From DATJYV01 sp035499415 (GTDB lineage: Bacteria > Bacteroidota > Ignavibacteria > UBA10030): 5,669 bases of DNA. This document shows, in pieces, positions 1 to 5,669 of the stretch. Below the pieces are notes generated by a model that made no database searches, was not told where the DNA came from, and saw nothing but the letters and a program-made list of their open reading frames with translations. Location: contig DATJYV010000119.1 of assembly GCA_035499415.1 (NCBI GenBank), positions 1 to 5,669 of the forward strand, read 5' to 3'. The position numbers were made by a program, and so were the translations under genes. The number at the start of each line of letters is the position of its first letter. The first letter of the stretch is position 1.

Positions 1-2180
1 AAATCCCGGAACTTTGCCGAGCACTCGCTCAGGCGCGCGAGGTAATAGGCCGTATTTTCATCGGGGAGGTTTGCGTCCCATTCCTCCGCAATTCGCGCAT
101 TGTCCGCGATCTTCACGTTCGCGTCTGAACCGGTCACATAATACGAAACGCTCGTCCCGGCTTTGACGTATATCCCTGCCCGCCGCACAACCTCGTAGCC
201 GGCGCCCACATTTCGCTTTTCGGATGCGACCTCCCGCTCGTATGTTTCAAGTGAGTCTCGCAGCGTCTCCGTCCTGCAGAAATCGGCCGCCAGCCACCGA
301 TGGCGTTCTATTTGGTTTCGTGCGGCAACGTATGTCTGATGAAGGCCGGAGACGTCTCCCCGCAACAGACACTCGATGCATCGTTGAATGTACGTCCTCG
401 CAAACCGTTCCAGCCCCCGGGAACTCAATGAACTTCCTCGTATCGTCATCCGCTCGTCTTCGTCGAGAAGCGCGTAATTTTTCTTCTTATAGCTGAGCAT
501 TTTTTTGTATCGACCGGCAAGGACGAGCCGAATGCGGTTGGGGAGCACGTTGGAGAGGCGCTCGATGAAGGCGCTCTCTGCCGCCAGCCCGGCGATGTTA
601 TCCGGGGGGATGAAATAAATGCCGTCAGTGTCAACTTCGATGATGCGGCCGTTGAACAGCTCGATTTGATGGATGATTGACCGGAGAATTTCCTGTCCCG
701 CCCGCGTTATGGCGTCCGCCTGTTCGTAGTCGTTGAACAGGCCTCGAAAGTAGGCAAGATAGCCGTAGAACGAGTTGATGAGAATCTTGAATGCCGACTG
801 GAGCGTATCCTCCTGCGAACGCTCGGCCTCGCCATGCGCCTGCTGCGACCGGCGTTTTGCCTGGATCCGCAAATCGGTCAGTTCCGACAGGAGTGTCGGC
901 CAGACTTTGAGCTGATCGCTTCCGGGGCCGATTCCGCGGCTCAGCATGATCGAAGGATAGAGGGATTCGACGTCGACGTACCAGACGTTTTCGAACACTC
1001 CCGTGGCAAAAACATCGGTGTAGCCGCCGACGACCGGTTTGCCCGCCTCCGGCCTCGGGACGGAATGACGCACACGGATATATTCGCGCATCAGGAGGGA
1101 TTCGAGCTTTGCAGCGGACCCGAGACGTGTGAGGGTGCCGTAGTTGTAAGGGCACATTTGAGCAAGGAAGAAACTGCTGGGCGAGAGAATGTTCAGGATC
1201 GAGCGAGTGTCCCGCGCATTTTGAAGCGAAAAATCGATGAGCGACCTTGCGTCTTCGCGCCACGCTTTTGTTACTTCGTGGTCCAGCAGATCGATGCGGC
1301 CCTGTTGAGCTACTTTGAACTGCTCGGCGAGGTAGGGAAGACGATATTGTTCGAGGGATTTCCTTGCAAAATCGTATGCCTCGAGCGGAGGGATCGTGTC
1401 CACCAAGTGTCTTCCGGCAATTTCAAAAACGGACCAGTCGGAATCCTGACGGGACGTCCTGCGCATGACGCTGGCATCCCGCCCCAGCCGGAACTCGAGT
1501 CCGTGGAGCTCGAGCCGGCGGACAAGATACGGCAGAATTCTGACAAAGAGGTCGTGCCCCTCGATCACATCGGGGTCCAGATCACGGAGAAGCTGGAGGA
1601 ATTTGCCGAGCAGTGCCGGTTCGTCGAGCGAGAGACCGTCGAACGCGTACTCCGCTCCATCGGCCGTTGTGACTGTCGCAACGACGATGCGGTCATCCAT
1701 CCGGTTCGCGTCGCTTCGCTGTCTGTCCCGGGCGACGGCCTGGACGTCGACCTGGACTCTTTTGAGCTTCTCGAACGTCATCGATTTGAAAAGGGTGATG
1801 CCGGACTGGAGCAAAAACTGATGGACGGGATCGGGGCGGAGGTGGATCAGGTCAAATGATTGGAGGTTTGCGGCGCGGGTGCGGGTTCTCTCGTTATGCG
1901 CCCGCAGGCAGTAGTGCGCGGCCTCCCACATATCACCCCATCGGCGAAAAGCGGCGAGATACGCATAATAGTTATCTCCGTCGAGTCGCTTGATCCAATG
2001 ACGGTGGGGAAATTGCGAGAGGAGGGTGTCGTCCGCGAGAAAAAAAAAGGGGAAAAATTCCTGGTCCTCAGAGGCGAGCGCCGACGGCGTCCGCCGGTAA
2101 ATGCGGACAAACTGGTCGTTCAGCTGTTGAACGGCGACGACATGCTCAAGCGGGTTATACCCGTGGAGAATTGAATTCAT
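1..2180 (-). CDS. Family B DNA polymerase with degenerate exonuclease motifs (3' end outside the window)
   Basis: Predicted template-directed DNA synthesis in the cytoplasm. The frame is open from ATG at 2180 to the window edge (726 residues, C-terminus missing). The start is forced: the preceding in-frame codon (2183-2181) is a stop, and the next Met is residue 84. Polymerase motifs are intact: motif A DVESLYPSI (catalytic D403), motif B KILINSFYG (465-473), motif C DTD (517-519) and the KKxY-type KKNY (566-569). The exonuclease domain (about 130-330) is recognisable by its frame, such as VIEGH (205-209) and GRHLVDT (256-262), but its active site has decayed. Exo I reads DVQ (145-147) instead of DIE, Exo II reads GHDLFVRILPYL (208-219) where the family has N..FD, and Exo III reads FSLQN (317-321) for YxxxD. 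Proofreading is therefore probably lost while synthesis is retained. The gene lies 6 nt after the slipin stop, without a well-placed Shine-Dalgarno, so translational coupling is likely. A T9 run lies at codons 45-47. Family assignment is firm; the cellular role (repair or translesion) is inferred. Confidence 0.93.
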   Translation of the reverse strand, partial: MNSILHGYNPLEHVVAVQQLNDQFVRIYRRTPSALASEDQEFFPFFFLADDTLLSQFPHRHWIKRLDGDNYYAYLAAFRRWGDMWEAAHYCLRAHNERTRTRAANLQSFDLIHLRPDPVHQFLLQSGITLFKSMTFEKLKRVQVDVQAVARDRQRSDANRMDDRIVVATVTTADGAEYAFDGLSLDEPALLGKFLQLLRDLDPDVIEGHDLFVRILPYLVRRLELHGLEFRLGRDASVMRRTSRQDSDWSVFEIAGRHLVDTIPPLEAYDFARKSLEQYRLPYLAEQFKVAQQGRIDLLDHEVTKAWREDARSLIDFSLQNARDTRSILNILSPSSFFLAQMCPYNYGTLTRLGSAAKLESLLMREYIRVRHSVPRPEAGKPVVGGYTDVFATGVFENVWYVDVESLYPSIMLSRGIGPGSDQLKVWPTLLSELTDLRIQAKRRSQQAHGEAERSQEDTLQSAFKILINSFYGYLAYFRGLFNDYEQADAITRAGQEILRSIIHQIELFNGRIIEVDTDGIYFIPPDNIAGLAAESAFIERLSNVLPNRIRLVLAGRYKKMLSYKKKNYALLDEDERMTIRGSSLSSRGLERFARTYIQRCIECLLRGDVSGLHQTYVAARNQIERHRWLAADFCRTETLRDSLETYEREVASEKRNVGAGYEVVRRAGIYVKAGTSVSYYVTGSDANVKIADNARIAEEWDANLPDENTAYYLARLSECSAKFRD

Positions 2181-2186
2181 TCATGG

Positions 2187-2954
2187 TCAGCGTTTGCCCT
2201 TGGCGGCATCCACTTCCATCATGAAAGGCCTGAGGAGGTCGATGGGAACAGGGAATATCGTCGTCGAATTCTTCTCCGTCGCGATCTCTCGTAATGTCTG
2301 GAGGTAACGAAGCGTCAGCGCACTCGGCTGTTCGCTCAAAATCTTCGCCGCGTCGGAGAGTCGCTGAGAGGCCTGGAACTCTCCCTCCGCCGCGATCACC
2401 TTGGACCGACGTTCGCGCTCGGCCTCCGCCTGCTTGGCCATCGCCCGTTGCATTTCCTGCGGAAGGTCGATCTGCTTCACCTCGACATTCGAAACTTTCA
2501 CCCCCCAGGGCTCGGTATGCGAGTCTATGATCTGCTGGAGCTTCTGATTGATCTTGTCGCGCTGCGAAAGGAGGTCGTCGAGCTCCGACTGGCCGAGGAC
2601 ACTCCGCAAGGTCGTCTGCGACAACTGCGATGTCGCGAAGAGGAAGTTCTCCACTTCGACGATCGCCTTTTGGGGTTCGAGCACGCGAAAATAGACGACG
2701 GCGTTCACCTTGATCGAGACGTTGTCCTGCGTGATAACGTCCTGCGGGGGAACGTCCATGACGACGGTCCGCAGACTGACTTTTACCATCTTGTCGATGA
2801 AGGGCCAAAGAAGGATGACGCCCGGCCCTTTGACGCCGATCAAGCGGCCGATCCGGAAAACGACGCCGCGTTCATACTCGCGAAGAATCCTGATGGCATT
2901 GAACAGCACGATTGCCGCGAACAGGACAACGATAAAGAAAAATGGAGCATACAT
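2187..2954 (-). CDS. Slipin/stomatin-like SPFH membrane protein
   Basis: A membrane-anchored SPFH (band 7) protein of the slipin family, 255 aa, about the usual size. One N-terminal hydrophobic segment (residues 3-22) is followed by the SPFH domain (about 24-190) with VVFRIGRLIGVKGPG (31-45), VPPQDVITQDNVSI (68-81) and the family hallmark TTLRSVLGQSELDDLLSQRD (114-133). An alanine/glutamate/arginine-rich helix (about 165-205, likely coiled coil for oligomerisation) follows, then a conserved tail with the hydrophobic patch TTIFPVPIDLL (231-241). ATG 2954 is chosen over an upstream start because it follows AAGGAGG by 4 nt and places the membrane segment at the N-terminus. It sits 17 nt after nfeD. 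In studied pairs the NfeD protease cleaves the slipin's hydrophobic C-terminal segment; that this patch is the target here is inference. Likely role: membrane microdomain scaffold and stress response. Confidence 0.95.
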   Translation of the reverse strand: MYAPFFFIVVLFAAIVLFNAIRILREYERGVVFRIGRLIGVKGPGVILLWPFIDKMVKVSLRTVVMDVPPQDVITQDNVSIKVNAVVYFRVLEPQKAIVEVENFLFATSQLSQTTLRSVLGQSELDDLLSQRDKINQKLQQIIDSHTEPWGVKVSNVEVKQIDLPQEMQRAMAKQAEAERERRSKVIAAEGEFQASQRLSDAAKILSEQPSALTLRYLQTLREIATEKNSTTIFPVPIDLLRPFMMEVDAAKGKR

Positions 2955-2958
2955 GATG

Positions 2959-2965
2959 CCTCCTT
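2959..2965 (-). promoter_or_regulatory. Strong ribosome binding site of the slipin gene
   Basis: The minus strand reads AAGGAGG, a perfect Shine-Dalgarno, 4 nt before ATG 2954 in the 17-nt gap after the nfeD stop. It fixes the slipin start and excludes the longer frame that would reach back into nfeD. It is much stronger than anything before the other genes here, suggesting the slipin is made in higher amounts than its neighbours. Confidence 0.9.
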
Positions 2966-2971
2966 CAGGGT

Positions 2972-4249
2972 CTAACCCTTTTTTTCGACGAAGAGTGTGA
3001 GATTTTCCATGCGCGCGACCCGGACCTGTTCTCCTTTGTTGATTTTTCCGGACGCCGACTCGGCATTCCACGTTTCGCCGTGGACCATGACCGTCCCGCG
3101 CGGATTCAGTGTGACGAGGACCTCGCCTATTTCTCCCATCATTCCTTCCTTCCCCGTTGTCGGCTTCGCGCGCTGCGCTTTGACCGCGAGGCCGATGACA
3201 AAGAGAAAAAATACGACCGACACGCCCACGGTTGTCAGGATGATGCTGGTCGAAATGGATACGAATTCGAGGGATGAGTCCGACCGGACAAGCATCATCG
3301 ACCCGAGCAGGAGGGACGTCGTTCCGCCGATCGCCAGAATCCCGTGACTAGCCACCTTGATCTCAAGCAGGAACAGGATGACCCCGAAGACGATCAAAGC
3401 GAGCCCGGCGTAATTAATGGGGAGGGTGTGGAATGAATAGAATGCAAGGATGAGGGAAATGACACCGACAACGCCGGGAAGGATCGAACCGGGATTGTAC
3501 AATTCAAACATCAGTCCGTAAAAACCGAGCATCATGAGGATGTAAGCGATATTTGGGTCGCTGAGCAGGCCGAGGGTTTTTTCCGTCCACCCCATTTCGA
3601 ACGGAATCAGCCTCGCTCCCTTCGTATGAAGGACGACGTTTCCCGAACCCTCCATCACCTGTCGCCCATCCAGTTGATCGAGAAGGTCGTCCAGGTTTCG
3701 GGCGATCAAATCGATGACGTGCTTCCCGAGTGCCTCCGTTTCGGTAATGGAGAGACTCTTCCGGACGGCCTCTTCCGCCCATTGCAGATTGCGGTTCCTT
3801 TTCTCCGCAATCGACCGGATGAATGCCGCGGCGTCGTTCGTTGCCTTCTCATTCATGATGCTGTCCATCTGGCCTTGCTCCGTGACAGGATGGGCAGCGC
3901 CGATATTGGTTCCGGGGGCCATCGCCGCGATATTTGCAGCAAGGGTGATGAAGACTCCCGCGGACCCCGCTTGCGCGCCGCCGGGAGCGATATACACGAC
4001 GACGGGGACCGAAGATTCGAGAATATCACCGACGATGAGACGGGTCGACTTGAGCAATCCTCCCGGCGTGTTGAGTTGAATGACGACGCATTCGACTTTC
4101 AGCTCTTCCGCTTTGGCCAGCGCGTCGTGGAGATACTCGGATGCCGAGGGATTGATCATGCCGTCCAGGCTGACTGAAAGGACGGATTGACCAAATACAG
4201 CAGCAGGAATGGAAGTGAGAACGAAGAGGGATAGCCAGCGTCGTAGCAT
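2972..4249 (-). CDS. nfeD: NfeD family membrane-bound serine protease (full-length, ClpP-like domain plus OB domain)
   Basis: A full-length NfeD (NfeD1b-type) of 425 aa. Residues 1-20 look like a signal peptide or anchor (MLRRWLSLFVLTSIPAAVFG). The ClpP/crotonase-like protease domain (about 22-200) contains VIQLNTPGG (56-64), GAQAGSAGVF (91-100) with the expected nucleophile Ser96, and NEKATNDAAAFIRSIAEKR (133-151) with the expected base Lys135, matching the Ser-Lys dyad known for archaeal NfeD PH1510. Several membrane segments follow (roughly 234-248, 254-272, 278-297, 303-322 and 331-356). The C-terminal NfeD OB-fold domain (about 366-425) has GEIGEVLVTLNPRGTVMVHG (372-391). The dyad is complete, so it should be active. 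ATG 4249 has GAGGT 8 nt upstream and starts exactly at the signal peptide; an in-frame ATG at 4408 would lie inside a tRNA gene and is rejected. It is followed at 17 nt by its usual partner, a slipin gene. Confidence 0.95.
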   Translation of the reverse strand: MLRRWLSLFVLTSIPAAVFGQSVLSVSLDGMINPSASEYLHDALAKAEELKVECVVIQLNTPGGLLKSTRLIVGDILESSVPVVVYIAPGGAQAGSAGVFITLAANIAAMAPGTNIGAAHPVTEQGQMDSIMNEKATNDAAAFIRSIAEKRNRNLQWAEEAVRKSLSITETEALGKHVIDLIARNLDDLLDQLDGRQVMEGSGNVVLHTKGARLIPFEMGWTEKTLGLLSDPNIAYILMMLGFYGLMFELYNPGSILPGVVGVISLILAFYSFHTLPINYAGLALIVFGVILFLLEIKVASHGILAIGGTTSLLLGSMMLVRSDSSLEFVSISTSIILTTVGVSVVFFLFVIGLAVKAQRAKPTTGKEGMMGEIGEVLVTLNPRGTVMVHGETWNAESASGKINKGEQVRVARMENLTLFVEKKG

Positions 4250-4257
4250 CGATGGAT

Positions 4258-4262
4258 ACCTC
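4258..4262 (-). promoter_or_regulatory. Ribosome binding site of nfeD
   Basis: The minus strand reads GAGGT, 8 nt before ATG 4249. It supports the start at the signal peptide rather than the longer frame overlapping the tRNA. Confidence 0.6.
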
Positions 4263-4274
4263 GAAGTCAGGCGT

Positions 4275-4313
4275 CGATCCGTGCGGAGCGAGACACGTAC
4301 GTTCCGCAGATCG
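4275..4313 (-). other. Imperfect hairpin in the spacer between tRNA-Ser and nfeD
   Basis: In the 86-nt spacer, TGCGGA (4308-4303 on the minus strand) pairs perfectly with TCCGCA (4287-4282). The stem is extended by CGATC (4313-4309) with GATCG (4279-4275) across a 2-nt bulge (4280-4281). This gives 11 base pairs around a 15-nt loop that itself contains the palindrome ACGTACGT (4295-4302). No T-run follows, so it is not a classic intrinsic terminator. It could be a processing site that separates the tRNA from the mRNA, or a 5' stabiliser of the nfeD transcript. The pairing is seen; the function is inferred. Confidence 0.5.
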
Positions 4314-4335
4314 GATGCCGGAAGAAATCGGTCAG

Positions 4336-4422
4336 CGGAGAGAGTGGGATTCGAACCCACGATACCCTTGCGGGTATACCACCTTTCCAGGGTGGCCAGT
4401 TCAACCACTCCTGCATCTCTCC
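4336..4422 (-). tRNA. tRNA-Ser (anticodon GGA)
   Basis: The 87-nt cloverleaf is complete. The acceptor stem is GGAGAGA (4422-4416) with TCTCTCC (4343-4337), and the discriminator is G at 4336, as usual for serine tRNAs. A 3-bp D stem (CAG/CTG) closes a loop containing GTGG. The anticodon stem CCACC/GGTGG holds the loop CTGGAAA with anticodon GGA (4388-4386), reading UCC and UCU. The 18-nt long variable arm folds as ATACCC-GCAA-GGGTAT, a 6-bp stem with a GNRA tetraloop. The T arm is GTGGG-TTCGAAT-CCCAC. CCA is not encoded (CTG follows the discriminator) and must be added enzymatically. The long variable arm and discriminator mark the serine type. It is probably co-transcribed with nfeD, which begins 86 nt downstream on the same strand. 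Confidence 0.98.
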
Positions 4423-4470
4423 TTGCTTCTCAGTCACGTAGGGGTGGGTCCAAAGGGTGGCTTTCGCATT

Positions 4471-4499
4471 ATGATAATTAAATATCGTCCGAATTGCAA
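4471..4499 (-). promoter_or_regulatory. Probable sigma70-like promoter of the tRNA-Ser-nfeD-slipin-polB unit
   Basis: On the minus strand, -35 TTGCAA (4499-4494) and -10 TATCAT (4476-4471) are separated by an optimal 17 bp, and the spacer is AT-rich near the -10. The -10 matches TATAAT at 5 of 6 positions and the -35 matches TTGACA at 4 of 6. Transcription would start near 4464, leaving a leader of about 40 nt before the tRNA 5' end at 4422. No other promoter is evident before nfeD, so it may drive the whole unit. Confidence 0.6.
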
Positions 4500-4503
4500 T
4501 AAA

Positions 4504-4533
4504 TTGATTTTCCGATGATTTTTTAGGTACATT
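4504..4533 (+). promoter_or_regulatory. Possible promoter of the response regulator gene
   Basis: On the plus strand, TTGATT (4504-4509) and TACATT (4528-4533) are separated by 18 bp. Each matches its sigma70 hexamer at 4 of 6 positions. TACATTCG also resembles the Bacteroidota -7 element TAnnTTTG with one mismatch. The implied start lies near 4540, about 35 nt before the ATG at 4575. It is the best candidate in the divergent region but weak. Confidence 0.35.
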
Positions 4534-4574
4534 CGTCCAGACATTTTTCTGTCCCACCGCGAATACCTGCCCGG

Positions 4575-4952
4575 ATGAGTGACATCGTTCTCGTCGCCGA
4601 AGATCAGCAGCACATCCGCAACCTCATCGAGTTCAAGCTGAAGAACGTCGGGCTCAACGTCGTTGCCGTCGAAGACGGAGAAGCAGCTCTCAAAAAGGCA
4701 CGCGAACTTCTTCCGGCAGTTATCTTGATGGACATTATGATGCCCCTTATGACGGGCATTGAGGTTCTCTCGGCCCTGAAGCAGGACGAGCGAACGAAGG
4801 CGATCCCCGTTCTTCTGGTCACCGCCCAAAGCAAGGAACAAGAAGTTTTGCGCGGATTGGAGCTCGGAGCCGAGGACTACATCACGAAACCATTCAGTCC
4901 CAACGAGCTCGCGGCCCGCGTGAAAAAAATTCTCGCGCGCCCGCGACCATAG
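4575..4952 (+). CDS. Single-domain response regulator (CheY-like receiver)
   Basis: A 125-aa protein that is all receiver (REC) domain with no output domain. The phosphorylation pocket is complete: acidic pair E9-D10 after the first strand (VLVAED), phospho-acceptor D53 in ILMDIMMP (50-57), T83 in VLLVTA (79-84), and K105 followed by Pro in DYITKPF (101-107). The aromatic switch position is Y102. It should therefore accept phosphate from a histidine kinase and act by protein-protein contact, like CheY, DivK or Spo0F types. No kinase lies in the window, so its partner is unknown. The start ATG 4575 lies just before the first beta strand; no clear Shine-Dalgarno precedes it. The next gene follows on the same strand after 100 nt, so joint transcription is plausible. 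The function beyond phospho-relay cannot be told from sequence. Confidence 0.96.
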   Translation: MSDIVLVAEDQQHIRNLIEFKLKNVGLNVVAVEDGEAALKKARELLPAVILMDIMMPLMTGIEVLSALKQDERTKAIPVLLVTAQSKEQEVLRGLELGAEDYITKPFSPNELAARVKKILARPRP

Positions 4953-5052
4953 AAGTGTCCCTCGTTCTCTCCCGCGTCATCCGGCGTCGACGCAAATATT
5001 TCCGCCCCGTGAGCCCAGGTCCGGTTGTTCCGCCGTCCATCTTCCGAAAAGC

Positions 5053-5669
5053 ATGAGTACCCAGCTTGCCATATTCTTCGTCCTGACCGTCGCGATCGCG
5101 TTTTGCATCGTTATCGCGTCCGCAACTCTTGTCGTACACAAGTATTCAAACGACCGCAGGCGCAGGGCAAAGGCGGGTGTTTACAAACGGTATGCGGCTA
5201 TCATGACCGAGTTACTCGTTTGCGACGTTCCGGCGCTCCCGCCCAACGCAACGGCCCAGAAGGATTTCGACCAGTACGAGGCGCTGATCGCGCCGTTGAA
5301 GTCTGCGCTCGCACGACTGTCGCCGAAAATGCAAAAGGTCCATCGGGAGGTTCTGCGCGGCGTTTTGATAGACTTTGGCAGAGATCTGGCAGGCGAGGCG
5401 GCGGAGCGCCTCGACTATTTCTTTTCGTCTCTTGGGTATGTCGATGACGAACTCGCCCAGCTTGACGACGGGAACTGGTGGATTCGTGCGCAGGCCGCAC
5501 GGGACCTCGGGATTCTTCGTGCCCGGAACGCAACCGACCGGCTTCGGGGCGCACTCCACGACCCTCACCCGGACGTCCGGAGTCAGGCCCTTCAGTCGCT
5601 CGTGCTTCTGAGCGGGGTGGAATCCCTCCGAACGATCCTCAGAGCCGTGAGAAATATCTCCGGCTGGAA
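5053..5669 (+). CDS. Membrane-anchored HEAT-repeat protein (3' end outside the window)
   Basis: The frame opens at ATG 5053 and continues to the right edge (205 residues visible, C-terminus missing). An N-terminal transmembrane helix (about residues 5-28) is followed by a basic stretch KYSNDRRRRAK (30-40), which by the positive-inside rule puts the rest in the cytoplasm. A helical linker region (about 43-135) leads into HEAT-like helical repeats. One begins at DDGNWWIRAQAARDLG (138-153) and a second at HDPHPDVRSQALQSLVLLS (169-187), with the typical D-P-x-x-x-V-R-x-x-A pattern. Such repeats are protein-binding scaffolds. No Shine-Dalgarno is evident, but the start places the membrane helix at the N-terminus. 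It follows the response regulator by 100 nt on the same strand, so it may be its partner or part of the same envelope or polysaccharide-related cluster. That link is inference, and no enzymatic motif is visible. Confidence 0.88.
   Translation, partial: MSTQLAIFFVLTVAIAFCIVIASATLVVHKYSNDRRRRAKAGVYKRYAAIMTELLVCDVPALPPNATAQKDFDQYEALIAPLKSALARLSPKMQKVHREVLRGVLIDFGRDLAGEAAERLDYFFSSLGYVDDELAQLDDGNWWIRAQAARDLGILRARNATDRLRGALHDPHPDVRSQALQSLVLLSGVESLRTILRAVRNISGW

Noticed and set aside
631..1263. A 210-codon minus-strand frame inside the polymerase gene
   Set aside because: It is out of frame with the polymerase motifs, Arg/Pro/Ser-rich and without a domain; a shadow frame.
834..1859. A 341-codon open frame on the plus strand
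   Set aside because: It lies wholly antisense to the polymerase gene, whose frame carries all the family motifs here. The translation shows no recognisable domain, and long antisense frames are common in GC-rich genes.
2155..2808. A 217-codon minus-strand frame overlapping the slipin and the polymerase start
   Set aside because: It is the shifted frame of the slipin gene. Its low-complexity Arg/Gly composition shows no domain, and the slipin frame explains the region.
2955..3071. An N-terminal extension of the slipin by 39 residues
   Set aside because: It overlaps the nfeD C-terminus and is basic and unlike slipins. A perfect Shine-Dalgarno supports ATG 2954.
4250..4408. An N-terminal extension of NfeD by 53 residues
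   Set aside because: The extension would translate the tRNA-Ser gene. The signal peptide and the GAGGT ribosome binding site fix the start at 4249.
4336..4422. The tRNA as an attachment site for an integrated element
   Set aside because: No integrase, no repeat of the tRNA 3' end and no change in gene character were seen in the window.
4390..4460. GGGTGG repeated in the tRNA leader (4455-4460) and in the tRNA anticodon arm (4390-4395)
   Set aside because: A six-base match could in principle let the leader compete with tRNA folding, but it is too short to separate from chance.
5025..5568. Several open frames on both strands overlapping the right-end gene
   Set aside because: The frame from 5053 has a membrane helix and HEAT repeats and stays open to the edge; the others are Arg-rich or lack domains.

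Overview
The window looks like bacterial chromosomal DNA, moderately GC-rich and densely coded. Two transcription units diverge from a promoter region at about 4423-4574. I see no insertion sequence, phage gene, CRISPR array or integrase. The gene set is a stand-alone receiver protein, a membrane-anchored HEAT-repeat protein, a full-length NfeD protease paired with a slipin, and a bacterial family B DNA polymerase. This would fit a member of the Bacteroidota/Chlorobiota-Ignavibacteria neighbourhood or another deep Gram-negative lineage, but that placement is a tentative inference. Ribosome binding sites are uneven: very strong before the slipin gene, recognisable before nfeD, and weak or absent before the other three genes.

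Leftward unit (minus strand, 4499 to 1). A good sigma70-like promoter is followed by tRNA-Ser(GGA), an 86-nt spacer holding a stable hairpin, nfeD (425 aa), a 17-nt gap with a perfect Shine-Dalgarno, a slipin/stomatin gene (255 aa), and after only 6 nt a family B DNA polymerase gene. The polymerase gene fills 1-2180 and runs off the left edge with 726 residues visible. NfeD and slipin form a known membrane-quality-control pair (serine protease plus SPFH scaffold). The polymerase is an unexpected third member. Its polymerase motifs A, B, C and KKxY are intact, but its three 3'-5' exonuclease motifs are all degenerate, so it is probably a polymerase without proofreading. This is the most interesting observation in the window.

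Rightward unit (plus strand, 4504 to 5669). A 125-aa single-domain response regulator with a complete phosphorylation site is followed, after 100 nt, by an N-terminally membrane-anchored protein with HEAT repeats, cut by the right edge (205 residues visible). The pair suggests signalling linked to the envelope, but the output cannot be read from this window.

There is no stretch longer than 300 bases without a gene. The other open frames, including a 341-codon frame antisense to the polymerase, are shadows of the real genes.
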